Of a stretch of 64,000 bases of DNA, positions 1-7,723 are shown one piece after another. The stretch's first letter is position 1. Each line of letters opens with the position of its first letter. The stretch lies in NCBI RefSeq assembly GCF_007833795.1, contig NZ_CP032702.1, forward strand, positions 620,001 to 684,000, read 5' to 3'. This DNA comes from Candidatus Pantoea soli (GTDB taxonomy: Bacteria > Pseudomonadota > Gammaproteobacteria > Enterobacterales > Enterobacteriaceae). The notes beneath the pieces were generated by a model, which saw only the letters and a program-made list of their open reading frames with translations, did no database searches and was not told the origin of the DNA. The translations under genes and the position numbers were made by a program.

Positions 1-1
1 C

Positions 2-532
2 TACGATGCAGAAACGGGTATGCACTATAACCGTTTCCGCTACTATGATCCGGATGCGGGACGGTTCATCAGTCAGGACCCGATAGGGTTGGCGGGTGGG
101 CTGAATCTTTATCATTATGCGCCGAACCCGCTGAACTGGATCGACCCACTGGGGTTGAGAAAATGTGATCCTGAAAAATGGGATGTAAGTTCTCATCAAA
201 GTAATAAAAATGCTGTTAAAGGTAAAAATCCTGGACTGGACTCTCATCATATTGGTCAGAAGAATATTATGAAAGATCTGGTTGAAGGATATAATTCTGC
301 GACAGCTCCAGCCATATTAGTTTCTCGAGTGGGCCACACCGTATCTAAAGAAGGATTAGGCATTGTATCCAGAAGTAAAATAAATCCCAAGACTGGATTA
401 CCATTTGCAAATGCCAGAGATGTCGTAGCGAGGGATATAAGGAAGTTAAGAAGGGTGTATCCTGAGATACCAAATAGTAAACTTCAGGAACTTATCAAAT
501 TGAACAAGTCTATGTATCCTGAATTAAGATAA
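2..532 (+). CDS. Rhs protein, 3' end only: core terminus plus C-terminal toxin tip
   Basis: The frame is open from the left edge, so this is the tail of a larger rhs gene. The first ~52 codons are classic Rhs/YD-repeat core terminus ([19 protein letters not shown], then a [10 protein letters not shown] hinge) that normally closes the Rhs cocoon. After the hinge (about nt 158) the sequence changes to an unrelated ~125-residue tip, as expected for the cleaved, variable toxin. The tip has a DSHHIGQ motif, a later VGHT and an [14 protein letters not shown] tail. Paired histidines suggest a metal-dependent nuclease, but I do not recognise the family. The immunity candidate follows 10 bp downstream. 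This is the only tip in the island whose core-to-tip frame is unbroken in the visible part, so it is probably the one currently expressed. Delivery by a type VI secretion system is typical for Rhs proteins but cannot be seen here. Confidence 0.9.
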   Translation, partial: YDAETGMHYNRFRYYDPDAGRFISQDPIGLAGGLNLYHYAPNPLNWIDPLGLRKCDPEKWDVSSHQSNKNAVKGKNPGLDSHHIGQKNIMKDLVEGYNSATAPAILVSRVGHTVSKEGLGIVSRSKINPKTGLPFANARDVVARDIRKLRRVYPEIPNSKLQELIKLNKSMYPELR

Positions 533-542
533 AGAGGCATGT

Positions 543-893
543 ATGAATCTTGACGAACAAGTAGTTAATGCTATCTTCAAAGAGTTGTTTGAAGATAACT
601 CAGAGCGTTATAGGCAGTCTCTCAGCAAACCAGTAAATAATGATACTGATACCTATGGTAAAGCAAGAAATGCTCTGGCTAATCTAAGTCAGGCAGAAAA
701 GGAATGTATATTTAAATTTATAGATCTCGCGATCGCCGATAGTGCTTCGGTCATATTAAGTACTCTGGATGGTTCCAATTACCCTGATAATATTGATGGT
801 GATTTTATTGTGACCTATAAAGATGATGAAATACAAGGAAGTCTGCAAGATATATTTATAGAAAAAGCTGAAAGTAAAGGTATATATAATTAA
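543..893 (+). CDS. putative immunity protein for the adjacent Rhs tip
   Basis: A 116-residue acidic protein beginning MNLDEQVVNA, with an AGAGG ribosome site about 6 bp before the ATG and only 10 bp after the toxin stop. Size, acidity, absence of a signal peptide and position directly after a toxin tip are those of cytoplasmic Rhs immunity proteins. I do not recognise the family; function is inferred from position. A terminator-like hairpin follows at once, so the rhs-immunity unit probably ends here. Confidence 0.7.
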   Translation: MNLDEQVVNAIFKELFEDNSERYRQSLSKPVNNDTDTYGKARNALANLSQAEKECIFKFIDLAIADSASVILSTLDGSNYPDNIDGDFIVTYKDDEIQGSLQDIFIEKAESKGIYN

Positions 894-932
894 AAAAAGC
901 CGGAAGCGATCTTAACGATCCTTCCGGCTTTT
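892..932. terminator. hairpin terminator after immunity gene, shared with convergent symE
   Basis: GCCGGAAGCGATC (899-911) pairs, with one bulge, with GATCCTTCCGGC (917-928), flanked by an A-run on the left and a T-rich stretch on the right. It can end transcription of the immunity gene rightwards and of symE leftwards. Nearly the same hairpin recurs at 10401-10441, again next to a symE sequence. Confidence 0.7.
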
Positions 933-936
933 CTCT

Positions 937-1152
937 TTAGCTGCCAGTTGTCAGGGTCAGGCAGCACTGTTTAACCGTCACCGTTACCTTCTGACTAACC
1001 CTGTACCCCGCCTCTCGCAGCCATCTACCGGACAGGTTCAGCGTCGGAGAGCTGGTATCGCCGCGCTGCGGCCGGTATCCCACAAGGTACTGCCGTTCTG
1101 TCTTTGCCGCTTTATCTGCGGCGGTGCCTGACTTAGAATGCCTCTCAGCCAT
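937..1152 (-). CDS. symE: SymE-like toxin-antitoxin family protein
   Basis: The 71-residue product has the SymE signature: YLVGYRPQ, then LNLSGRWLREAGYR and a final QKVTVTVKQCCLTL. SymE is a LexA-controlled protein with an AbrB-like fold; E. coli SymE is repressed by the antisense RNA SymR and affects RNA or nucleoid integrity. Start chosen at ATG 1152, with an AAGAAG ribosome site; an in-frame TTG five codons upstream is less likely. symE genes commonly lie beside rhs loci in Enterobacteriaceae, and two degraded symE fragments lie elsewhere in this island. I could not confirm a SymR-type antisense promoter. Confidence 0.8.
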   Translation of the reverse strand: MAERHSKSGTAADKAAKTERQYLVGYRPQRGDTSSPTLNLSGRWLREAGYRVSQKVTVTVKQCCLTLTTGS

Positions 1153-1193
1153 AAACAACTTCTTCAAGTTGGTGATGGTGCGTACCTCATGCT

Positions 1194-1361
1194 CATATTG
1201 AAACAGTTCCAGCTTCCAGTGTTTCTAATGGGAATTATCGTCCGCGAGAGGTGACGGGCAGGCATACTGCCACTGATGGGGTTTCTGACCGAGGAAAGAA
1301 GCCGAATCATAACGCTGATGTTCACATTCCAATGTCTCCAGGACGATCCCCATATAATTAA
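1194..1361 (+). pseudogene. displaced Rhs toxin-tip remnant (cassette B), no core
   Basis: An open frame without a usable start encodes the end of a tip: SVSNGNYRPREVTG, then RGKKPNHNADVHIPM and stop TAA at 1359. The immunity-type gene follows 11 bp later. No Rhs core or hinge precedes it; the upstream sequence is the symE 5' region. It therefore looks like the 3' end of a toxin cassette brought in by recombination. Toxin family not recognised. Confidence 0.6.
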
Positions 1362-1372
1362 TGTGAGGTTTT

Positions 1373-1612
1373 ATGAATATCCGAAATCAATATAATGAAG
1401 CCTTAAATAAATTAGATGTTGATGTTAGTGATGGTTTGAGAGATCTAATAAAAATATATTGTATGGCTATTAATTCTTTTGAAAATGATATCGTTGACTC
1501 GATTGCTTTATATGTCATTGATATGGGAAATAAAGGCACTTGCCGATATCTACAAGAAATATTATCAGAGAATAAAGATCCTTATTTAGTAAAAATTTTA
1601 ATGTATGGATAA
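1373..1612 (+). CDS. putative orphan immunity protein (cassette B)
   Basis: A 79-residue protein (MNIRNQYNEALN...) with GAGG five bases before the ATG, directly behind the tip remnant ending at 1361. It looks helical and has no signal peptide or membrane segment. AT-rich codon use matches the other immunity genes of the island. Function is inferred from position; it may still protect against siblings carrying the matching toxin. Confidence 0.6.
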   Translation: MNIRNQYNEALNKLDVDVSDGLRDLIKIYCMAINSFENDIVDSIALYVIDMGNKGTCRYLQEILSENKDPYLVKILMYG

Positions 1613-1654
1613 AAGAAATTAAGTAAAATATTAAAATAAAAGTCAGTTACGAAA

Positions 1655-1742
1655 TTAAACCTTCCCATTGACTCCTCGCCCGGTATCAAAACCGGCCTCT
1701 TTCAGCCATTTGGCGATGATTTTTGTCACCGGCGTGGTGCTG
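1655..1742 (-). pseudogene. symE remnant
   Basis: Read leftwards, the frame gives KWLKEAGFDTGRG, the central SymE motif (compare RWLREAGYR of the intact copy at 937-1152), then runs into a stop at 1655-1657 instead of the usual VTV...GCL ending. Neither a complete 5' nor a complete 3' part is present. It probably marks the 3' boundary of a former rhs locus. Confidence 0.6.
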
Positions 1743-1887
1743 TGTTTTGAAAAAATATTTTTGTATTTAACCTGCTGATTAGATAGTAAAATAAACTTCG
1801 CGAAAATAAATTGTCTTTATCAGGGTGTGGCGGTAGTGTATGAGCTATGACGTGATGGTTTTAGTAATTTATATACGAAACTGACAG

Positions 1888-2259
1888 TACGATCCGGACT
1901 TCGATTAGATTGCGCAACCTAACCCGATAGGGCTGGCGGGTGGGCTGAATCTTTATCAGTATGCGCCGAACCTGTTGGCATGGATTGATCCGTTGGGCCT
2001 GGCAAGAAAATGTGGGCACGCCGAACAAACATCTGAGCTTGGTTATTCAAAAATCAATGAGAGATGCCATGGGCAGCCCGTATTCGTTAATAAAAAAGCA
2101 CCAAATAAACTTAGATATATTACACCTGACGTTGAGCAGCATAATGGCGGTTTTTGGAAAGCTGTATATAGCGTGAAAAATCCAGTAAGTTGTAGGACAA
2201 GAACGGGAATATTTGATATGAATCTGAATAGGATTAATGATTTATGCATACTTCATTAA
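1888..2259 (+). pseudogene. displaced Rhs core end plus toxin tip (cassette C), Ntox21-like
   Basis: The core remnant reads YDPDFD, an in-frame TAG (1906-1908), then [17 protein letters not shown] and the hinge AWIDPLGL. From the hinge the tip is open to 2259 (about 85 residues) and contains GQPVFVNKK, RYITPDVEQHNGGFWK and a terminal FDMNLNRIND. From memory this resembles the C-terminal domain called novel toxin 21 (Ntox21), found in CdiA and Rhs effectors and thought to be an RNase; assignment unverified. Since the core is cut short and contains a stop, and the tip has no ATG, it is probably silent unless recombined onto a full rhs gene. The last 16 bp overlap the immunity gene. Confidence 0.7.
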
Positions 2260-2693
2260 GAATAACAAAATATCATGGTTATGATGTTGAAGGTAATCTG
2301 ACCTCGTCGGAAAATGAATGGACTAGTTATTTTGATGTGGGGAGCAAGGTTAGTCTGGAGGATTATATATTAGTGGAGGATGAATACATTAACTTTGTCA
2401 TTTCATTATGTTCTTTATTAAGTGTTGAGAAGTTTACTGTATCCGAATTGGAAATCTTTGATGAGGCAGGGCTTCTTAAATTCCCTGAGGCAGTAGCGAT
2501 AAACGAGTTGCCGTTATTAATAAGAAATGTATTAAGAGAGAAAATATGGTGCAAACTTCTCTCTGATGATCTGGAAGTACACTTTGGCTATGATTTTTAT
2601 ATGTACGTTGTTTGCCCTTTATCATGTAATTTTATAAAATCAAAAATAAGGTCAAATCTTAATGTTGAGGCTTTCCAGTCTCCATATCCTTAA
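2244..2693 (+). CDS. putative immunity protein (cassette C)
   Basis: A 149-residue acidic protein (MHTSLRITKYHGYDVEGN...) whose ATG lies 16 bp inside the end of the toxin frame in another phase, a tight coupling typical of toxin-immunity pairs. No signal peptide. Family not recognised. The frame is intact although its toxin is detached from a complete Rhs core. Confidence 0.65.
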   Translation: MHTSLRITKYHGYDVEGNLTSSENEWTSYFDVGSKVSLEDYILVEDEYINFVISLCSLLSVEKFTVSELEIFDEAGLLKFPEAVAINELPLLIRNVLREKIWCKLLSDDLEVHFGYDFYMYVVCPLSCNFIKSKIRSNLNVEAFQSPYP

Positions 2694-2778
2694 ATCCAAC
2701 ACGATTTATATGAGTAGATAGTGTTCTTTACATATAGTTAAATGTAATGGGTAACAGATTTTTTATTTTAAAGATTTT

Positions 2779-3024
2779 CACTTTCAAGCTTGCTGCAATT
2801 CACCTGGAGCCTCGTGCCCGTCTTCACATCCTGTAGATTTATTTGGAGTAAAAAGTGGGAATAATAAGAATCATCATACAAATGAAATCTGGAGTAAAAG
2901 CAATACATCGCATAGTGATAAACAAGGCGAATGGAAAGTATGTATAGGTAAATCGGAACCTAAGCCCAGGCATAAAATAACAATAGGTATGAATGATGGA
3001 AAAATCATTAAAATCGATAAGTAG
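2779..3024 (+). pseudogene. displaced Rhs toxin-tip remnant (cassette D), no core
   Basis: An open frame with no start reads SPGASCPSSHPVDLFG, then SGNNKNHHTNEIW, GEWKVCIGKS and KIIKIDK before TAG at 3022. It is clearly the C-terminal part of a tip that has lost its hinge and core. The Cys/Pro-rich linker followed by a small basic globular part is common for tips, but the family is not recognised. The immunity gene starts 32 bp before its stop. Confidence 0.6.
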
Positions 3025-3601
3025 CTTATCACTGAAGGAAATCAATTTCTCGGGATTTAGATTGTCTGAAGGTTGGGTTGGTTTTTTTGAAAAAAAAGAT
3101 TCCTTTTCATACCCTCTGATTGACGAGGCTGTTTCTTTATTTGAAGGGTTTTTTGGTAAAGAAGATGAAGGTGTTATTGTTATTACAGCTCTTTCATTTA
3201 ATGATGATAGAGAGGATGATAAAGAAACGATAAATAATTATCAGGGTTTATATGAGGAGATGAAAAATAAAAAATTACTTTCGCCAATAACTGAAGAGTT
3301 TGAATATTATCTCTATGGTGATTCTTGTCTGCCAGCTTTGTCCCTCAGCCTTAGTAATAAAAGATATGACTTCATAAATCTTTCAAAATTGATGATGTGT
3401 CATGCAGGCGTTGTTGGTCAGGTTTGTTTTTATATTAATCTGGATTTAAATGTGGCTATTTATCCACACGATGATATCGGATTCGGATGCATTGCTCTTA
3501 ATAAAGAAGATAGAGTAAGTAAAGAGTTTCTGAATTATTGCGCGAAAAGCGAATCGTTTAATGTTTTTATAGATGGCGATAATGGATTGGTTAGGTTATA
3601 A
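2993..3601 (+). CDS. putative immunity protein (cassette D)
   Basis: A 202-residue protein starting MMEKSLKSIS (two consecutive ATGs at 2993 and 2996), overlapping the toxin remnant by 32 bp. It is acidic, has no export signal or membrane segment, and is one of the largest immunity-type genes of the array. No family recognised. The following ~200 bp to 3803 hold no coding sequence that I can support. Confidence 0.6.
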   Translation: MMEKSLKSISSLSLKEINFSGFRLSEGWVGFFEKKDSFSYPLIDEAVSLFEGFFGKEDEGVIVITALSFNDDREDDKETINNYQGLYEEMKNKKLLSPITEEFEYYLYGDSCLPALSLSLSNKRYDFINLSKLMMCHAGVVGQVCFYINLDLNVAIYPHDDIGFGCIALNKEDRVSKEFLNYCAKSESFNVFIDGDNGLVRL

Positions 3602-3803
3602 AAGAGATTTATTAGCAGTTTTGACTTGGTTAGCCAGAAAGTCATTAGTAATTAAAGGTGAATATACATAATAACTGTCATCATTTATTAGCTAAGCTAT
3701 TATGATTTATGTGAACGGGTTAAATATATAGGTGCAGGTGGCCGTTAACTGTTGAAGATTATTTTAAGTTTAATAATCACACGACTAACCAAAGGAAATA
3801 ATA

Positions 3804-4115
3804 ATGTCAAATACTAAAGAAAAGATTTATCTAACAGAAGAGGAGGCAATAAGTATATATAAGGAAGTTGATTATATTTTAATATCATTAAATAACATAG
3901 CACATTATTACTATAACGAACCCACAATTACTGAGGAGAAGCGAAGAGCATATGAGCGAGAAACCACTAATTTTATTGATGACAATAAAATTACTAAATT
4001 GTTAACGAAAATTAGAGGAGTGATCGGAGGTAAATTTGACCGTAAACCTGGAGATGATGATATGGACGATTTAGAGAGAGCTACCGAAAATACTAAATAT
4101 TGGGAGGAGCCATAA
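3804..4115 (+). CDS. small charged protein, orphan immunity candidate
   Basis: A 103-residue highly charged protein (MSNTKEKIYLTEEEA...) with a good AAAGGAAA ribosome site 7 bp before the ATG. Unlike the other small genes here it has no toxin remnant directly upstream, so it could be an orphan whose toxin is entirely gone, or an unrelated gene. Predicted mostly helical from composition. No family recognised. Its own ribosome site and ~200 bp upstream spacer suggest separate expression. Confidence 0.55.
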   Translation: MSNTKEKIYLTEEEAISIYKEVDYILISLNNIAHYYYNEPTITEEKRRAYERETTNFIDDNKITKLLTKIRGVIGGKFDRKPGDDDMDDLERATENTKYWEEP

Positions 4116-4175
4116 TATAAAAAATTAGCTTAAATTTTTAAATAAACTATTTTGTGATATGACGTATGGGGCCGG

Positions 4176-4670
4176 AACTACGATGCAGAAACGGATTTGC
4201 ACTATAACCGTTTCCGCTACTAAGATTCGGATGCGGGGCTCTTCATCAGTCAGGACCCGATAGGGCTAAATTACGGCTTAAACCTTGACCAGTACGCACC
4301 GAACCCACTGAACTGGATCGACCCCCTGAGGTTGCATCGAAAATTCTATGATGAAAATGAACCTAACTGGACTCCTCACGGTTATAAGCATGTGATACCT
4401 AAAAATTCAACCTGAAAAGATGTTATTAAATCGACAAGGTCAGGCCCAGCAAAATATAAACCTGGGACTGATATAGAATCACTTGAAAGATCAGTTTATA
4501 AAAATGGTGAGTCGGTCAGTAATGGAAAGCCCAGGAAAGTGAAAGACAGGGGGGAAGTTATTGGAGCCAGCGAGGGCAAAGAAAGGCGGTGGTTAAGGGG
4601 TGAAGAAAGTGGGGGAACAATTCATGGGCACCCTATATCTCAAAATGAATTTATGAGGCTTATAAAATGA
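4176..4670 (+). pseudogene. displaced Rhs core end plus toxin tip with two stops (cassette F)
   Basis: One continuous phase of 165 codons runs from NYDAETDLHYNRFRY through a GLNYGLNLDQYAPNPLN core end and WIDPLRL hinge into a tip (NWTPHGYKHVIPKNS ... GTIHGHPISQNEF). It is broken by TAA within the core (the expected RYYDPDAG reads RY-stop-DSDAG) and TGA within the tip (NST-stop-KDV). No indels are needed, so inactivation was by point mutation and is fairly recent. The terminal TGA overlaps the ATG of the immunity gene (ATGA). Family of the tip not recognised. Confidence 0.8.
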
Positions 4671-4963
4671 TTAATATGGATTTCACTACTAAGGGCGGAA
4701 TTGTGACATTAGATGATTTTCATATTGATGAAAAACAACCATTGGAGAATTTCTTAGAAGTCTTAAAAAAAGATATGCTCCAGGTTGAGTTTCCAGGTGG
4801 GTTTCTTTTAGACATTGGATGGAGGCCATCATTTAATATTCAGGGAGGGTTTTATGTTTCCCTGATTAAGGATTATGATTGGGGAGCACCAATGTTTAGT
4901 GATTCAGCAAGTAATATCGAATTGCTTAAATTGAAAATATCTGAGGCTATTAATTTATTGTGA
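4667..4963 (+). CDS. putative immunity protein (cassette F)
   Basis: A 98-residue protein (MINMDFTTKGGIVTLDDF...) translationally coupled to the dead toxin through a 4-bp ATGA overlap. Compact alpha/beta-looking composition, no signal peptide. The reading frame is intact while its toxin has two stops. Function inferred from position. Confidence 0.65.
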   Translation: MINMDFTTKGGIVTLDDFHIDEKQPLENFLEVLKKDMLQVEFPGGFLLDIGWRPSFNIQGGFYVSLIKDYDWGAPMFSDSASNIELLKLKISEAINLL

Positions 4964-5148
4964 TAATTGGCGTGTAACTAATTAAGAAGATCATTGCTTT
5001 ACATCTTATATTGGCGTTTTTTTCTGATTTATTTTTATTTATGTGTGTGAAAAATAATATGCTATTTTATAACCAAATAAATAAAAGTTTTGTTAGCTAC
5101 CAGAGAAGCTTCCACTGGAATCAAAAAATTAGCCGTATCCCGCACTAA

Positions 5149-5536
5149 GATTTGATAGGGCTAAACGGCGGGTTAACCTTTACCAGTACGCACTGAATCC
5201 GCTGAACTGGATCGACCCGCTGGGGTTGACTAAGTATAAGGATAGTTTGAGCACGCCAGAAACAAAGCACTAAAGTGGCTTGAAGAAAGAGGCTTCAAGG
5301 CTGAAAAAGTTAACACAGGGAAATTTGGATTTACCAGAGGCAAGCCTGTAGGAATGACGACCGCAGATGGTAAAACCGGATTCAGAATAGAATATGATGA
5401 GCGTAGTGGCGCTCATATAAATGTATTCAGCGGTAAAGAAAAAGGTGAGCATTGTCTGTTTGAAGCTACGGAGTCATCGGTGAAAAGACTGCAGAGATTA
5501 TTTGATTTTCCATCAAAATTATGGAGAGTAAAGTGA
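5149..5536 (+). pseudogene. displaced Rhs core end plus toxin tip, frameshifted twice (cassette G)
   Basis: The core end DLIGLNGG is followed by a one-base loss near 5174 (the expected LNLYQY needs an extra A), then [21 protein letters not shown] continues in a second phase. A second one-base loss in the T-run near 5246 moves the tip to a third phase, where FEHARNKALKWLEERGF ... GKTGFRIEYDERSGAH ... LKRLF-type residues run to TGA at 5534. The tip itself is otherwise undamaged. The phrase EYDERSGAHINVF looks like the catalytic core of a small RNase-type toxin, but I cannot assign it. The last 16 bp overlap the immunity gene. Confidence 0.75.
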
Positions 5537-5967
5537 CTTTAGAGCAGCATGTGTTATCAGACATGGATGGCTTTTCTCCAAAGCCAATAATTATCAATGA
5601 ATGGGAGCCTGTCGCGGATATTCTTTCTGAAGCTTTTCAGTGGAAAGGTTCAAAAATCGATTGGAACTCTTTATTAAAACATGCTTATCGGCCAATTAAA
5701 TTTGATTCTATAAAGGTTAACTTTGATGTTAAAGAGTTCATAAAAGATAGTGGCTTATATGACTTCTTAAACAAAAAGGATAAAATTTACTATATCAATG
5801 ATTCCTCACTTGATTTTGCGGTTTCTCTGGATCCGAAGATTTTCCTTGAGTTTGTGATTTATGTGATCCAAAATGTTCCTCAGCATCACTATTTTTTTGA
5901 CGAAAAAGCAAAGTGGTGTTTAGTTATTACTTCTGAAGGTTATATTGATTTCGGTGTCAGAAATTAG
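5521..5967 (+). CDS. putative immunity protein (cassette G)
   Basis: A 148-residue acidic protein (MESKVTLEQHVLSDMDG...) whose ATG overlaps the end of the tip frame by 16 bp, the same geometry as cassette C. No signal peptide or membrane segment. Family not recognised; role inferred from the pairing. Confidence 0.65.
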   Translation: MESKVTLEQHVLSDMDGFSPKPIIINEWEPVADILSEAFQWKGSKIDWNSLLKHAYRPIKFDSIKVNFDVKEFIKDSGLYDFLNKKDKIYYINDSSLDFAVSLDPKIFLEFVIYVIQNVPQHHYFFDEKAKWCLVITSEGYIDFGVRN

Positions 5968-6282
5968 TTGTTGCAGCCATTAATTGTGATGAGAGCCTGT
6001 AATTATTTATAAAAAGCCACTGGTTAAAGGTTAGACTCTATGGCTTTACATCATTCAATGATCTAAAGTTTATTATCTTACGCTAATGCTGGATCGGTAA
6101 TTCTACTTTTGACGCATCCTTGATAGCCAGATAAATAGTTTTTTTCACTGAGTTATCTATAGATAACACCTTGCCTTTCTTTATACCTTCCTGGAACATG
6201 CTGCTTTGTTATTTGATAGCGTGAGTCGTATTGATAGCTTTGCGTAAGTCCGGCGGATAATTGATCAACATTTTATCAGGTT
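5968..6282. other. AT-rich spacer with a minus-strand ORF fragment
   Basis: No gene is well supported here. On the minus strand, 6083-6199 holds a 38-codon frame (MFQEGIKKGKVLSI...) that may be the tail of a degraded gene, but it lacks a convincing ribosome site. The stretch separates immunity gene G from the next core remnant. Confidence 0.35.
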
Positions 6283-6759
6283 CAATATTACGATGCGGAA
6301 GCAGATTTGTACTATAACCGGTTCCGCTACTGTGATCCGGATGCGGTGCGGTTTATCAGTCAGGACCCGGTAGGGCTGGCGGGAGGGCTGAATCTTTATC
6401 AATATGCGCCGAACCCGCTCAGTTGGATTGAGCCATTGGGGTTGAGTAAATGTAAGGTTATCGAAGCAAAGAATCGACCCGAGGCTATAAACCTGGCTAG
6501 ACAACATTCTCAAGTCCCAGGGAGTTCAAGAGGCGGAAAAGATATTCATATTGATGAACTGAATGCAACCAGCCAGTTTAAGAATTGGTGAATGATGAAA
6601 TCTAAAGGTGCTACAAAGCTGGGTCGAGAATACAGGTATGGTTCAAATAAATGGTTCGAACATCCAGATGCGGGTTTACCTAATATACCGAAATATCATG
6701 ATTCAGGTCATGTGCATTCAGTGAACTCTAAGGGTGAAAAGGTTATATTTACATGGTGA
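6283..6759 (+). pseudogene. displaced Rhs core end plus toxin tip with one stop (cassette H)
   Basis: The frame begins QYYDAEADLYYNRFRYC, keeps a well-preserved core end ([17 protein letters not shown]) and hinge WIEPLGL, and enters a tip starting SKCKVIEAKNRPEAINLARQ. A single TGA at 6589 interrupts it after ATSQFKNW; the same phase continues with KLGREYRYGSNKWFEHPDAG and a His-rich KYHDSGHVHSVNS end to TGA at 6757. The HxxGHVH cluster suggests a metal-binding nuclease, but the family is not recognised. Suppression or one reversion would restore it. Confidence 0.8.
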
Positions 6760-7346
6760 AGAGTGAAAGGGTAATGAAATTCCCAGTACCAGACTGGAAA
6801 AGGTTGTTTTCGAAGGAGTTTGATAAAATTACAACCTGTTTCTGCTATCAATATGATATTGATGAGAGTTTTTATGGGCCTTATGGTTTTGACTCCTCTA
6901 TCGCTAAGAACATCATTAATGATTTCATAAGCGATTTTGTTTTTTATGATGTTGTTGAAAGAAAGTTAACTAACGTTGATAACGTTTATAGGAATGGATT
7001 GTATATTTCCTCAGATGGAAACTCCTTAGGTAACGAAATTGAAATTTATTCAATGGCAGTTAAGAAAAATGAATTAAGGAAGGGAAGGGGGTTAAATGAA
7101 ATTGAGGTTGAAAAAAAACCTATATTGTTAAGTGTGGATAGTGAATGTAAAATACCAAATGAAGTCATTGTTCACTTGATAAATGATGATATTCCTTTTT
7201 TTATTGTGAATGATTACATGCCTGAAGCCGGTAAAAGTATAATGATTTTTTCAGAGGAAATGGTTAAGCGGTTTTTGGATGTTGTGAGAAAATATAATGT
7301 TGATATTTGTGCGATTGATAATATAGATTTGATGAAGTCATGGTGA
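6753..7346 (+). CDS. putative immunity protein (cassette H)
   Basis: A 197-residue protein starting MVKSERVMKFPVPDW at 6753, overlapping the toxin stop by 7 bp. An alternative ATG at 6774 has a better-placed GAAAGGG ribosome site and would give 190 residues. Acidic, cytoplasmic, no recognised family. Intact although the toxin carries a stop. Confidence 0.65.
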   Translation: MVKSERVMKFPVPDWKRLFSKEFDKITTCFCYQYDIDESFYGPYGFDSSIAKNIINDFISDFVFYDVVERKLTNVDNVYRNGLYISSDGNSLGNEIEIYSMAVKKNELRKGRGLNEIEVEKKPILLSVDSECKIPNEVIVHLINDDIPFFIVNDYMPEAGKSIMIFSEEMVKRFLDVVRKYNVDICAIDNIDLMKSW

Positions 7347-7459
7347 GAAATTTAATTTGAAACTGTTATTTTTATTAAGCTACTGATGGGTTTTCCTGGC
7401 AATACTAAGCAGAATCGCTACAACGTAAGCCGCGCAATCGGGGACTGAATACGGCGTGT

Positions 7460-7687
7460 TATTACGACCGGTTCCGTTACTATGGCCCGGATGCGGATCG
7501 GTTCATCAGTCAGAACCCGATAGGATTAAGAGGCGGGACAAACCTGTATGCCTATGCACCTAACCCGTTCAACTGGATCGATCTGTTAGGGCTGAGTAAA
7601 TGTTCAGCAGATAAAACACCAAAAACACGAAATTCAGCCAGAAAACAATTGAGAAGTCGCGGTATAAATAAGCAAATCACACTTTAG
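7460..7687 (+). pseudogene. displaced Rhs core end with truncated tip (cassette I)
   Basis: The core end YYDRFRYYGPDADRF, QNPIGLRGGTNLYAYAP and hinge WIDLLGL are clear. The tip (SKCSADKTPKTRNSARK...) stops at TAG 7685 after only about 33 residues, much shorter than the other tips, so the tip appears cut off. No standard immunity gene follows. The DNA after 7687 appears to have a different origin. Confidence 0.7.
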
Positions 7688-7723
7688 CGACAACGGCAAA
7701 AAATCTGGAGACGTTGGCCACCT

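Noticed and set aside
1888..7540. Repeated similar segments as a possible CRISPR or tandem repeat array
   Set aside because: The repeats are partial copies of the protein-coding Rhs core end, irregularly spaced and each followed by a different gene; no short direct repeats with equal spacers.
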